Of a stretch of DNA of 64,000 nucleotides, positions 42,396 through 51,394 are shown in pieces. Below the pieces are notes generated by a model, which was not told the origin of the DNA, searched no databases, and saw only the letters and a list, made by a program, of their open reading frames with translations. A program made the translations under genes and the position numbers. Origin of the DNA: Deltaproteobacteria bacterium (GTDB taxonomy: Bacteria > Desulfobacterota > Desulfobacteria > Desulfobacterales > Desulfosarcinaceae); NCBI GenBank assembly GCA_021824175.1, contig JAKALP010000002.1:236005-300004 (forward strand). The letters are read 5' to 3'. Positions within the stretch are counted from its first letter, which is position 1, and each line of letters opens with the position of its first letter.

Positions 42396-44154
42396 GTGGT
42401 TCCATCCAGCCGTTATTTTCATCCTGGGAGCGTTTCTGGTTCCGTTCCTGCGCGGTAAGGCGCAACAGGGCTACATCGTGCTGTTGCCCGTGTTGGCGAT
42501 CTTCGCGGTTTTCCGCATGACGGCCGGCGACTACTGGACCTATAGCTTCCTGGGCAATCAACTTGTGTTCGGCCATGTGGATAAACTGAGCATCGTATTC
42601 GCCTGGGTATTTACGATCGCCGCGCTGATCGGCATGGTCTACGCGCTGCACATCACGGACAGCGGTCAGCACGTGGCCGCCTTCCTTTATATCGGCGGCT
42701 CATTGGGCGTCACCTTTGCCGGTGATTACTTCACGCTCTTCGTTTTCTGGGAGCTGATGGCTTTTGCTTCGGCCTTCCTGGTATTTGCCAGCAGAAATTC
42801 AAAAGCCATGGCTGCCGGTTACCGCTACCTGCTGGTCCATATCTTCGGCGGAGTCTGTTTGCTGGGCGGCATCATCCTGCATGTGATCGACACTGGCTCC
42901 ATTGGCGTCGGCGTTCTTCCGAAGGACGGCAGTTTGGCGTTCTACTTGATTCTGGTGGGTGTTATTCTCAATGCGGCGGTGCCACCTCTGCACGCCTGGC
43001 TCACGGACGCTTATCCAGAAGGAACGGTCACTGGTTCGGTCTTCATGTCGGCCTTTACCACCAAAACCGCGGTCTATGTCTTGGTGCGCACCTTCCCCGG
43101 CACGGAACTGCTGGTGTGGATGGGCACGATCATGGCGCTCTACGGCGTCGTTTACGCGGTGTTGGAAAACGATTGCCGCCGGCTGTTGGCCTATCACATT
43201 ATTAGCCAGGTGGGCTACATGGTGGCCGGCGTAGGCATTGGCACCGAGCTCTCCCTGAACGGTTCGGTCTCCCATGCCTTTGCCCACATTCTCTACAAAG
43301 GATTGCTGTTCATGGGCGCTGGCGCAGTGATTCAAATGACCGGCAAGCGCAAGTTGACCGAACTGGGCGGGCTTTATAAAACGATGCCCATCACTCTGTT
43401 CCTATACATGATTGGTGGGTTCGCCATCTCCGCCTTCCCCCTATTCAGCGGATTCGTAACCAAGTCCATGGTGGTGTCCGGTGCAGCCTATGATCACCGG
43501 CCAGCCGTGGCCCTGCTGTTGACCATGGCCTCGGCCGGTACCTTCCTGCACACCGGCCTGAAGCTGCCCTACTATATGTTCTTCGGGAAGGACTCAGGTA
43601 TCCGAGCCAAGGAACCACCCTTGAATATGCTTATTGGCATGGGCATGGCGGCCTTTTTGTGTGTCGGCATCGGTGTGTTGCCGGGGCCCTTGTATAAATT
43701 GCTGCCCTTTGTTGCTGAGTATCATCCTTATACCGGCCAGCATGTAACCAGCGCTTTGGGAATTCTGCTTTTCACTGGTTTAGGCTTCTTCATGCTGCTG
43801 AAAAAGCTTGACCCCGAGCCCACCATTAGTGTGGACACCGATTGGTTCTACCGCAAGGGCGCCAAGGTGTTCATGTGGTTTGCCAACAAACCGTTGGCGG
43901 CATATGAAGAATACCTGACCAATATCTATAACCGCTGGTTCAGCGCCGGATTCCTCAAGTCCGCCGATTTCTTCAGTGGTATTTTCGACCGTCACGTGGT
44001 CGATGGTCTGGTGAACGGTGTGGCCGCCTTTTTCATGAATTTATCCGGCGTGGTGCGCCGTGCCCAAACTGGGTTGGTGCGCAGCTACGCCTTTGTGATG
44101 CTTGTTGGAAGCGTGGCCCTTATTGCTTTTTACTTATTCGCTTACTCGAAGTAA
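42388..44154 (+). CDS. nuoL: NuoL-like antiporter subunit with C-terminal extension
   Basis: A 588-residue membrane protein of the NuoL/MrpD family: glutamate in FVFWELMAFASAFLVF, helix VPPLHAWLTDAYPEGTVTGS, AFTTKTAVYVL, and the late AHILYKGLLFMGAGA. After the fourteen-helix core it continues for about 120 residues (DWFYRKGAKVFMWF, DGLVNGVAAFFMNLSGVVRR, AQTGLVRSYAFVMLVG), the region that forms the end of NuoL's lateral helix and its anchoring helix. It is therefore the best candidate for the distal subunit L, though core similarity to MrpD is also strong. It overlaps the small His-rich gene by 8 nt and is followed by nuoM after 6 nt. Confidence 0.7.
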   Translation: MTEWFHPAVIFILGAFLVPFLRGKAQQGYIVLLPVLAIFAVFRMTAGDYWTYSFLGNQLVFGHVDKLSIVFAWVFTIAALIGMVYALHITDSGQHVAAFLYIGGSLGVTFAGDYFTLFVFWELMAFASAFLVFASRNSKAMAAGYRYLLVHIFGGVCLLGGIILHVIDTGSIGVGVLPKDGSLAFYLILVGVILNAAVPPLHAWLTDAYPEGTVTGSVFMSAFTTKTAVYVLVRTFPGTELLVWMGTIMALYGVVYAVLENDCRRLLAYHIISQVGYMVAGVGIGTELSLNGSVSHAFAHILYKGLLFMGAGAVIQMTGKRKLTELGGLYKTMPITLFLYMIGGFAISAFPLFSGFVTKSMVVSGAAYDHRPAVALLLTMASAGTFLHTGLKLPYYMFFGKDSGIRAKEPPLNMLIGMGMAAFLCVGIGVLPGPLYKLLPFVAEYHPYTGQHVTSALGILLFTGLGFFMLLKKLDPEPTISVDTDWFYRKGAKVFMWFANKPLAAYEEYLTNIYNRWFSAGFLKSADFFSGIFDRHVVDGLVNGVAAFFMNLSGVVRRAQTGLVRSYAFVMLVGSVALIAFYLFAYSK

Positions 44155-44160
44155 AAGACT

Positions 44161-45702
44161 ATGAACCTTGCGCAATTACCAATTTTGTCCATTGTCACTT
44201 ATCTGCCCCTGGCAGGTATCGCGCTGATCTGCTGCATGAGCAACAAGCGCCCCGATTTGATCCGCTGGACCGCGTTCCTGACAACGGTGGTGACCTTCAT
44301 CGTCTCCCTGCCGCTTTATTTCAACCATGATGCAAGCACCTGGCAGATGCAGTTCGTGGAGAATGTCCCCTGGTTGCAGAGCTTCGGCGTCAGTTATCAC
44401 ATGGGCATTGATGGGATCAGTTTGCTGCTGGTGATGCTGACCACCTTTCTTTCTCCGCTGGCCCTGCTGTCTACATGGAGCGCCGTGACCGAACGGGTCA
44501 AAGAGTACATGATCTGTCTGCTCTTTTTGCAGGTCGGCATGCTGGGCGTTTTTTGTGCCCTGGACTTCTTCCTGTTCTATGTCTTCTGGGAAGTCATGCT
44601 GATTCCAATGTACTTTATCATCGGCATCTGGGGCGGACCGAGGCGTATTTACGCGGCTATCAAGTTCTTCATTTATACCATGAGCGGCAGCGTGCTCATG
44701 CTCATCGCGATTTTAAGCCTTTATTTCATGATGTACAAAGCCACTGGCGAGTACACCTTTGATATCCTCAAATATCACCAACTCCATATCCCAGCAGCGA
44801 CCCAATTCTGGCTGTTCCTGGCCTTCTTTCTGGCCTTTGCCATCAAAGTGCCCATGTTCCCATTCCATACGTGGTTGCCTGACGCCCACGTGGAAGCGCC
44901 CACCGCGGGCAGTGTAATCCTGGCCGGTGTTCTGCTGAAGATGGGCACCTACGGCTTTCTGCGTTTTAACCTGCCGATCTTTCCGCTGGCCACGCAACAA
45001 TTCGTTCCCTTCATCTTCTGGTTAAGTGTCATCGGTATTGTCTACGGCGCACTGGTTTCCCTGGCCCAAGACGACATCAAAAAACTGGTGGCCTACTCCA
45101 GTGTAAGCCATCTGGGCTACTGTATGCTGGGCATGTTCGCCCTAAACGTGGAAGGCATTGAAGGCAGCACGATTCAGATGATCAACCACGGGTTGAGCAC
45201 GGGCGCGCTCTTCTTGATCGTCGGCATGCTCTACGAACGGCGCCACACCCGATTGATCTCAGAGTATGGCGGCGTGATGAAGGTAATGCCTCTGTTCGCT
45301 ACCCTTTTTCTGATGGTGTGTTTTTCTTCCATCGGCGTCCCCGGTCTCAACGGCTTTGTCGGCGAACTGCTGATTCTCATCGGCGCCTTCAAAGCCAGCG
45401 TGCCCTTTGCGTCCGTTGCCATGCTGGGATTATTGCTGGGCTCGGTCTACCTGCTGTGGATGTATAAACGAGTCATGTATGGTCCCATCACCAATGAGAA
45501 GAACAAACAACTGCCCGACATGAGCTTCCGGGAGCTCGCCTACCTGGTGCCGATTCTGGTGTTTATCGTTTGGATCGGAGTGGCTCCGAAAACGTTTTTG
45601 AACAAGATGCATACTTCGGTGACGCATCTGATTGAACAGGTCAACGCTGAAAAAACAATAGCAAAGACGATGGACTATGGAACTGAGCATACCCACAATT
45701 AA
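44161..45702 (+). CDS. nuoM: NADH-quinone oxidoreductase subunit M
   Basis: A 513-residue membrane subunit with the NuoM hallmarks: YHMGIDGISLLLVMLTTFL, FFLFYVFWEVMLIPMYFIIG (key glutamate), KVPMFPFHTWLPDAHVEAPT, GSVILAGVLLKMGTYGFLRF and NHGLSTGALFLIVGMLY. It is the middle antiporter-like pump of the membrane arm. It overlaps nuoN by 26 nt, an unusually long overlap that implies strict coupling. Length is standard. Confidence 0.95.
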   Translation: MNLAQLPILSIVTYLPLAGIALICCMSNKRPDLIRWTAFLTTVVTFIVSLPLYFNHDASTWQMQFVENVPWLQSFGVSYHMGIDGISLLLVMLTTFLSPLALLSTWSAVTERVKEYMICLLFLQVGMLGVFCALDFFLFYVFWEVMLIPMYFIIGIWGGPRRIYAAIKFFIYTMSGSVLMLIAILSLYFMMYKATGEYTFDILKYHQLHIPAATQFWLFLAFFLAFAIKVPMFPFHTWLPDAHVEAPTAGSVILAGVLLKMGTYGFLRFNLPIFPLATQQFVPFIFWLSVIGIVYGALVSLAQDDIKKLVAYSSVSHLGYCMLGMFALNVEGIEGSTIQMINHGLSTGALFLIVGMLYERRHTRLISEYGGVMKVMPLFATLFLMVCFSSIGVPGLNGFVGELLILIGAFKASVPFASVAMLGLLLGSVYLLWMYKRVMYGPITNEKNKQLPDMSFRELAYLVPILVFIVWIGVAPKTFLNKMHTSVTHLIEQVNAEKTIAKTMDYGTEHTHN

Positions 45703-47152
45703 TTTTAGCGCGTTATATCCCGAAATCGTGATCTGCGCCTTTGCGCTGCTGATCCTCATGTGGCAGGTGTTCGCCAAGCAAAGCCAAAACGTCCTGGGCT
45801 ACATCGGGTTTATCGGCGTGGTGACGGCCTTGATCATGGTCGTTTACATGCCATCGAGCTTTGGCAGCCGTTCGGTAGTGGATACTTTCAACGGCCTTTG
45901 GGTGGTGGATAACTACAGCCGCTTCTTCAAGCTGATCTTTCTCATCGGCACCGGGCTGACCATTTTAATTTCGATTAAGTACATCAAGCAGGAAGTGATG
46001 CCGGCGGGCGAATATTACGCCATGCTGCTGATGGCCACCCTGGGCATGATGATCATGGCCAGCAGCGCGGATTTGATGCCCATCTTTTTGGGAATCGAGC
46101 TGATGTCCATTTCGCTCTATGTGCTCACCGGTTATGCCCGCACCCGCATGATCTCCAATGAAGCCGCCTTGAAGTACTTCTTGCTGGGATCTTTTGCCAC
46201 CGGCTTTTTGCTCTATGGCATCGCCCTGCTCTACGGCGCCAGCGGAACCACCAATATCGCCGGGATTTTCAGCTATATTCGGACCAGCAATATCAACAAC
46301 CATATCATCATGATCGGCATGGCCCTGCTGCTCATCGGCTTCGGCTTCAAACTCGCGGCGGTCCCCTTTCACATGTGGACCCCCGATGTGTATGAAGGCG
46401 CTCCGGCTCCCATTACCGCTTTCATGTCGGCTGGTCCAAAGGCGGCGGCTTTTGCCGCTTTCGTGCGGGTCTTTTTGGAAGCTTTACCAGCCATGCATAA
46501 TCATTGGGTGCCTGTGATCTGGTGGATCGCCGTGCTCACCATGAGCGTGGGTAATGTGATCGCCCTGGTGCAGGATAATATCAAACGCATGCTGGCCTAC
46601 TCCAGTATTGCCCATGCGGGCTATGTGCTGGTGGGGTTTGTGGCCGGCGGCAAGCTGGGTACACCCGGCATTCTTTTCTACATGCTGGCCTATACCTTGA
46701 TGAATATCGGCGCCTTTGCCATCATCACCTACTTGGGGGATGTGGGCGAGAAGCGTATTACGGTAAAGGATTACGCCGGCCTGGGCTTTCAATATCCCAT
46801 CGCTTCAGTAGCCTTGAGCCTGTTTCTGTTCTCGCTGGCCGGTATTCCGCCCACCGCCGGATTCATGGGCAAATTTTACATCTTTAGCGCCGCCATCGAA
46901 GCCGGTTACCTGGGATTGGCGATTATCGGCGTGCTCAACAGTGTGGTATCGGTTTACTTCTATCTGAAGATCACCGTGGCCATGTATATGAAAACACCCG
47001 AAACCCAGGTGGAGGGCGCGAAACCGGCCCTGGCATTCGCCCCCATGCTGGCATTGGCGGTTTTAATATCAGCTTATGGCGTCGTGCGCCTGGGCATCTT
47101 CCCCACCGTGTACCTCAACCTTGTGCAGAATTCCAATTTGATCTGGCCATAA
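45677..47152 (+). CDS. nuoN: NADH-quinone oxidoreductase subunit N
   Basis: A 491-residue membrane subunit and last gene of the operon. NuoN features: PIFLGIELMSISLYVLTGYAR, ALKYFLLGSFATGFLLYGIA, KLAAVPFHMWTPDVYEGAPAP, and SIAHAGYVLVGF, with the key glutamate and lysines kept. The start ATG lies inside the end of nuoM (26-nt overlap). An intrinsic terminator follows 35 nt after the stop. Confidence 0.96.
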   Translation: MELSIPTINFSALYPEIVICAFALLILMWQVFAKQSQNVLGYIGFIGVVTALIMVVYMPSSFGSRSVVDTFNGLWVVDNYSRFFKLIFLIGTGLTILISIKYIKQEVMPAGEYYAMLLMATLGMMIMASSADLMPIFLGIELMSISLYVLTGYARTRMISNEAALKYFLLGSFATGFLLYGIALLYGASGTTNIAGIFSYIRTSNINNHIIMIGMALLLIGFGFKLAAVPFHMWTPDVYEGAPAPITAFMSAGPKAAAFAAFVRVFLEALPAMHNHWVPVIWWIAVLTMSVGNVIALVQDNIKRMLAYSSIAHAGYVLVGFVAGGKLGTPGILFYMLAYTLMNIGAFAIITYLGDVGEKRITVKDYAGLGFQYPIASVALSLFLFSLAGIPPTAGFMGKFYIFSAAIEAGYLGLAIIGVLNSVVSVYFYLKITVAMYMKTPETQVEGAKPALAFAPMLALAVLISAYGVVRLGIFPTVYLNLVQNSNLIWP

Positions 47153-47186
47153 TAGCAGTCTGATCAAAACATTGGTTTGGCTTAAG

Positions 47187-47220
47187 ACGGGCGGCCTTAT
47201 AGGCCGCCCGTCGTTTTTTT
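47187..47220 (+). terminator. Intrinsic terminator of the complex I operon
   Basis: ACGGGCGGCCT (47187-47197) and AGGCCGCCCGT (47201-47211) form an 11-bp stem with a 3-nt loop, followed by CG and a long T-run from 47214. Confidence 0.93.
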
Positions 47221-47261
47221 TATGGGGGCTATGCAGTTAATGCAGGTTGAGTAATGATTCT

Positions 47262-47337
47262 TCTCGCAAAGGCGCAAAGATCGCAAAGATGATTAAAGAA
47301 TCTTCACTTCTTGGCGCGCTTGGCGTCCTTTGCGAGA
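47262..47337. repeat. Imperfect palindromic repeat of the CGCAAAGG type
   Basis: TCTCGCAAAGGCGCAAAGATC at the left and GGCGTCCTTTGCGAGA at the right are partly complementary, with short runs of CGCAAAG-like words within each arm. Elements of this look are widespread between genes in environmental bacterial genomes as far as I recall; they are not known to encode protein. It lies between the convergent nuoN and kup genes. Confidence 0.7.
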
Positions 47338-47433
47338 TAGATTTAATGCAACTCAGCTTATCTTGAGCAACCGGGATAGGCAATTATCTGGATAATTCTC
47401 ACTTTTTATAGCACTTTGCGGCAGGCAGTCACG

Positions 47434-49374
47434 TTATACTTCAAGCTGCGCTCCAAGTTCTACCACCCGGTTGGGCGGTATGCCAAAGAAGGTGGAGGGA
47501 TTGGCGGCATTGCGCGACATAAAGGCAAACAGCGCTTTGCGCCATTGCATCATGGGCGAGCGGCCCGTGGTGAGCAAGGTCTCCCGCCCCATATAAAAGG
47601 TAGTTTTCATGGGTTCCAGGGGCAGACTGCTGCAGGCCGGCAGACGGAAGAGTTCGGGCACGTTGGGGCTTTCCATGTAGCCGTAGTGCGCCACCATGCG
47701 ATGGAATCCCGAAGAGAGATGTTGAATGCTCACGCGTTCTTCCAGGGGAATGAAGGGAACATCGGCGCTCTGAATGGTCAGCAGCAGAACAGTTTCATGC
47801 AGCAAATGATTGTGCTTGATTTGATGCAGCAAGGTGAAGGGGGTGCCTTTTGGGGAGATGGTCATGAAGACGGCTGTCCCTGGGACCCTCGCCAGGTGGC
47901 GATTCTCAATACCCGCCAGGAACTGATCCAGGGGCAGGAGGCCGGAATAGAGCTGTTTTTTTACTTCGTTACGGCCCTTTATCCAGGAAGTAAAAGTAAC
48001 GGTCACGGCCACCGCCACAATCAGGGTCAGCCAGCCGCCGTCGATAATCTTGAATAGGTTGGCGCCAAAATAACTGAGGTCGAAAACAAGAAATAGAATT
48101 ACCGGTGGCAGCGCCTTCCACCAGGGCCAACGCCAAACCAAAATGGCGGCCGCCAGATACAGCGCCGAAGTGAGCGCCATTGTGGCCGTAACCGCCAATC
48201 CATAGGCGCCGGCCAGGCGGCTGGACTCTTCGAAATATAGAACCAATACGAGACAAGCGATCATGAGCGCATAGTTGACACTGGGAATGTAAATTTGGCC
48301 TTTGATTTTGGCTGAGGTGTGCACAATCTGGATTCTGGGGCATAAGCCCAGCTGGATGGCCTGTTGGGTTAAAGAATATGCTCCTGAAATCAGGGCTTGG
48401 GAAGCGATCACGGTGGCCATCGTGGCCAGTGCCACCATGGGGTAGAGCAAGGCCGAAGGCACCAAGCCGTAAAAAGGATTTTGACTGGCCTCAGGGTGAT
48501 TCAGCAATAAGGCGCATTGACCGAAATAATTGAGCAGCAGGGCCGGGCAGGCCAAACCAAACCAGGTAACCTGGATGGCGCGGCGGCCGAAATGGCCAAG
48601 GTCGGCATAGAGCGCTTCGCCGCCGGTGATGCAGAGCACTACCGATCCCAACACTACAAAACCGTGCAAATGGTTGGCGTGGAAAAAATGCCACGCATAA
48701 GCCGGATTCAATGACCGGAGAATATGCGGCGACTGGATAATTTCCCAGGCGCCCAACGCTGCTATGGTTATAAACCACAAAACCATGACCATTCCGAAAA
48801 TTTTACCAATACGACTTGTTCCTCGCCGTTGGACCGAAAAAAGAATGAATAGCACAAGGCAGGTTAAGGGGACGATCATGGGCTTGGCCCTTGCGGTGGC
48901 TACCTCTAAGCCTTCGATGGCCGACAGCACCGATATGGAGGGCGTAATCATGCCGTCGCCATAGAGCAGGGCCGCGCCAAAGATCGCGCTCAGAAAGATG
49001 GCTCTGCGCAGCCTGGGGGTCGGTTGCCTGCGGGCCCCCAGGATTAGTCCCAGTAGTGCGAAAATCCCTCCTTCGCCTCTATTGTCCGCCTTGAGGATGT
49101 AACCGACGTATTTAATGCTGACCACACTGGTCAAAGACCAGAAAATAAGGGAGGCCACACCCATGATATTGACGCTATCCATGTGAATGGCGTGGGGGCC
49201 GCTGAAACATTCGCGCACGGCATAGAGCGGGCTGGTGCCAATATCGCCATAGACCACGCCCAGCGCAGTGAGGGTGAGCGCTCCGAAGTGGAGGAAACGT
49301 TGGGTTTGGTTTTGGGATAACGCGGAAGCATCCGACGGGTTAGAACCCGCTGGGGGAATATGTGAATCCGGCAT
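47434..49374 (-). CDS. kup: KUP-family potassium uptake protein
   Basis: A 646-residue protein with twelve N-terminal membrane helices and a 180-residue cytoplasmic C-terminal domain. The K_trans signature is complete: TALGVVYGDIGTSPLYAVRE, IKYVGYILKADNRGEGGIFA, FGAALLYGDGMITPSISVLS, ITGGEALYADLGHFG and VIASQALISGAYSLTQQAIQ. KUP proteins import K+ with protons. The start follows GGAGG. A c-di-AMP riboswitch occupies the leader, so expression should fall when c-di-AMP (a signal of sufficient K+) is high. The gene is monocistronic as far as visible. Confidence 0.95.
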   Translation of the reverse strand: MPDSHIPPAGSNPSDASALSQNQTQRFLHFGALTLTALGVVYGDIGTSPLYAVRECFSGPHAIHMDSVNIMGVASLIFWSLTSVVSIKYVGYILKADNRGEGGIFALLGLILGARRQPTPRLRRAIFLSAIFGAALLYGDGMITPSISVLSAIEGLEVATARAKPMIVPLTCLVLFILFSVQRRGTSRIGKIFGMVMVLWFITIAALGAWEIIQSPHILRSLNPAYAWHFFHANHLHGFVVLGSVVLCITGGEALYADLGHFGRRAIQVTWFGLACPALLLNYFGQCALLLNHPEASQNPFYGLVPSALLYPMVALATMATVIASQALISGAYSLTQQAIQLGLCPRIQIVHTSAKIKGQIYIPSVNYALMIACLVLVLYFEESSRLAGAYGLAVTATMALTSALYLAAAILVWRWPWWKALPPVILFLVFDLSYFGANLFKIIDGGWLTLIVAVAVTVTFTSWIKGRNEVKKQLYSGLLPLDQFLAGIENRHLARVPGTAVFMTISPKGTPFTLLHQIKHNHLLHETVLLLTIQSADVPFIPLEERVSIQHLSSGFHRMVAHYGYMESPNVPELFRLPACSSLPLEPMKTTFYMGRETLLTTGRSPMMQWRKALFAFMSRNAANPSTFFGIPPNRVVELGAQLEV

Positions 49375-49429
49375 TTACCCAACCTCCGGAAGGAGTATTC
49401 GGCAGAAGCTTCTTCCGTTCTTCTCCGAA

Positions 49430-49560
49430 GGTCTCCTCATCAATGCCTGCGAGGTTAGCTGACGGGATAGAGCTGAAGAGGTTGCCCTTCACCGCGATGG
49501 TGATTCTCCCCACTGGCTTGGGTCCCCCGCTCCCGATCCGTGTCGGGATTCGGCGCAGGA
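49430..49560 (-). promoter_or_regulatory. ydaO-type cyclic-di-AMP riboswitch upstream of kup
   Basis: Read on the minus strand, the leader contains, in the canonical order, GCGCCGAATCCC, GAGCGGGGGACCCAA, TGGGGAGAATC, a variable stem, and CCCGTCAGCTAACCTCGCAGGC split as CCCGTCAGC plus TAACCTCGCAGGC, then GAGGAGA. These are the near-invariant blocks of the ydaO/yuaA class. The region between the aptamer and the ATG contains CTCC-TTCC-GGAG, which would sequester the kup Shine-Dalgarno, so control may act on translation. Confidence 0.95.
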
Positions 49561-49586
49561 TTTTATAGATTATAGGATAATGAATG

Positions 49587-51092
49587 TCAAATTTGGGACG
49601 CTTTATACTGCCCAACGGCCCCTTTGCCCGTACCCTTGATTTGAAACAAGGCGGTATCGGCGGCAGCCAACAGGGCTTCGGCATCTTCACCATGATTGGG
49701 AAAGACTGCGATGCCGAAACTGGCATTGAGCTGTACTTCTTGATTTTGCGATTTTAGGAAGATGTTGGTTTTGATTCCATTTTGGATCTCAAGCGCTTTT
49801 TCCAGGGCATGGGGTTCATCCGCATCGGGCAGCACAAAGACAAACTCATCGCCCGCATAGGCCACGGCATAAGCCGGCGGCTGAAGAAATCGCCTTACGG
49901 TAGCGGCCACTTCTTGAATGACCCGACTGCCGTTGAGGTGGCCGTGAGTATCCACGACCCGCTTAAAGTTGTCCAAGTCCATGAAGATAACGGCCAAGGG
50001 GCTGTTTTCAGCTGCGGCCGACTGGATCAACAGAGGCAGGGAGTGGTGCAGGTAGCGTTGGTTATACAGCCCGGTGAGATTGTCGTGTAGCGCCTGTTCG
50101 CGAAAGCGCTGCTCACTGGCTCGCAAGGCGGTTTCAGCAGCCACGCGGGAAGAGATGTCCACCATGGAGATCACCACCCGCGCCAAGGTGGCTTCATGCC
50201 CGGCCAGCACCATGGCGCGCGTCATGATGCGCTTTTCGCGACCCAGGACGGTCCGGATGGTCATCTCCCTTTCGGGGATGAAACATCCCTGGGCCACCAT
50301 TATAATGATCTCTCCGGCCATTTTTTGAAATTCCGGCCCCATCACCACTCGCGGCAAATCGGCCAGGAGCGCATCTTTATCCTGGGTTTCGAGCAGATCT
50401 AGAAAGGCATTGTTGCAATCCGCGGTTTTGATCATGGCCAGGCAGCGGAAAATCTCATCGGGATTTTCTTGAAAGTAGGTTCTGAGGTCATGGATTCCGG
50501 TGGTATGGAGATGCTCCAGGTAGATCTTAAGTTGGGAAGCGTCCCTTTCAACCATGGCCACGGGCGCGGATTGAAACAATAGCTGGTAGCGTTGTTCGTT
50601 CTCATCAGCCGCGGCTTGGGCCAGTTTGAGCTGGGTGGCATCCTCCACAAAGGCCATGACGCCGGTGACTTCGCCATCGGGATTGGTCACCGTCCCGAGC
50701 TGGAAGCGTAACTGCAGGCAGCGACCATGATCGTCCACGCAGCTATAATCGCGCTGAATGGTTTGCGGGCTGGTTAGGCATTGACGAAAATCCTCAATTA
50801 CTCCGGCTGCCACCAGGGGCTGGAACTCGAATAGGTTGGCGCCCATGGGGTCCATTTCCCGAGGCCAAGGAAGCATTTCCCTAAATCTGCGGGTGAGCCC
50901 TTCAATGCGACCCTGCCGATCCACTGTGACAATGCCCATGGGGGCGCTGTCGCCCAGAATGCGGTTTCTTTGTTCAATGGCTTTTAGGGCTTGTTCCGCT
51001 TCAAGACAGCGGCGCTCAAGTTCTTCCATAGCCGATAACCGGCGCCGGAGTTCTTCTGTTTCCTGCTCGGTACAGATTAGCGCTTCATTCAT
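49587..51092 (-). CDS. PAS-PAS-GGDEF diguanylate cyclase (AGDEF variant)
   Basis: A 501-residue soluble protein. An N-terminal coiled coil (residues 5-45) leads to a PAS domain (about 45-155; DSAPMGIVTVDRQGRIEGL, ending GVMAFVEDATQ), a second, diverged PAS-like region (about 165-320; closing VVISMVDISSR), and a GGDEF domain (about 340-500; LTGLYNQRYLHHSLP, VIFMDLDNFKRVVDTHGH, AYAGDEFVFVLPDAD). The active-site motif reads AGDEF; first-position variants of this kind have been found active in other cyclases, so c-di-GMP synthesis is possible. No RxxD inhibitory site is evident. It follows flgM by 5 nt on the same strand, which points to control of motility. Confidence 0.88.
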   Translation of the reverse strand: MNEALICTEQETEELRRRLSAMEELERRCLEAEQALKAIEQRNRILGDSAPMGIVTVDRQGRIEGLTRRFREMLPWPREMDPMGANLFEFQPLVAAGVIEDFRQCLTSPQTIQRDYSCVDDHGRCLQLRFQLGTVTNPDGEVTGVMAFVEDATQLKLAQAAADENEQRYQLLFQSAPVAMVERDASQLKIYLEHLHTTGIHDLRTYFQENPDEIFRCLAMIKTADCNNAFLDLLETQDKDALLADLPRVVMGPEFQKMAGEIIIMVAQGCFIPEREMTIRTVLGREKRIMTRAMVLAGHEATLARVVISMVDISSRVAAETALRASEQRFREQALHDNLTGLYNQRYLHHSLPLLIQSAAAENSPLAVIFMDLDNFKRVVDTHGHLNGSRVIQEVAATVRRFLQPPAYAVAYAGDEFVFVLPDADEPHALEKALEIQNGIKTNIFLKSQNQEVQLNASFGIAVFPNHGEDAEALLAAADTALFQIKGTGKGAVGQYKASQI

Positions 51093-51097
51093 CGTTG

Positions 51098-51394
51098 CTA
51101 TTTCTTCTGGTCGCTGACCATTGATTCCACCAACATCTGGGCGGCTGTTTTTTCAGCGTTCACCTGGTATTGCCCGGCTTTGAGCTGAGCCTTGACTTTA
51201 GCCACTTTCTCCAGATCCACATCGGGCATTTGTTGGATCGCCTGCCGGGCGACCTGCATTTCCCTGGCCTGCTCCGAAAGCTCAACGCGATCCCCTTTGG
51301 CACCTGGGGGCGCTGGGGGCGCCGGCGCCTTGGTGTGGGGCGCTTTGATGTCCGGTGTTCGTTGGATGGGTGGAATTTTTGAGGAAATATCCAT
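51098..51394 (-). CDS. flgM: Anti-sigma-28 factor FlgM
   Basis: A 98-residue protein whose first half is proline-rich and disordered (PAPPAPPGAKGDRV) and whose second half is the FlgM domain: ELSEQAREMQVARQAIQQM, then VAKVKAQLKAGQYQVNAEKTA and MLVESM. FlgM holds the flagellar sigma factor FliA inactive until the hook is complete. The start ATG follows GGAGG. It is transcribed with the diguanylate cyclase gene; no other flagellar gene lies in the window, so this is a detached copy or the edge of a motility region. Confidence 0.9.
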   Translation of the reverse strand: MDISSKIPPIQRTPDIKAPHTKAPAPPAPPGAKGDRVELSEQAREMQVARQAIQQMPDVDLEKVAKVKAQLKAGQYQVNAEKTAAQMLVESMVSDQKK

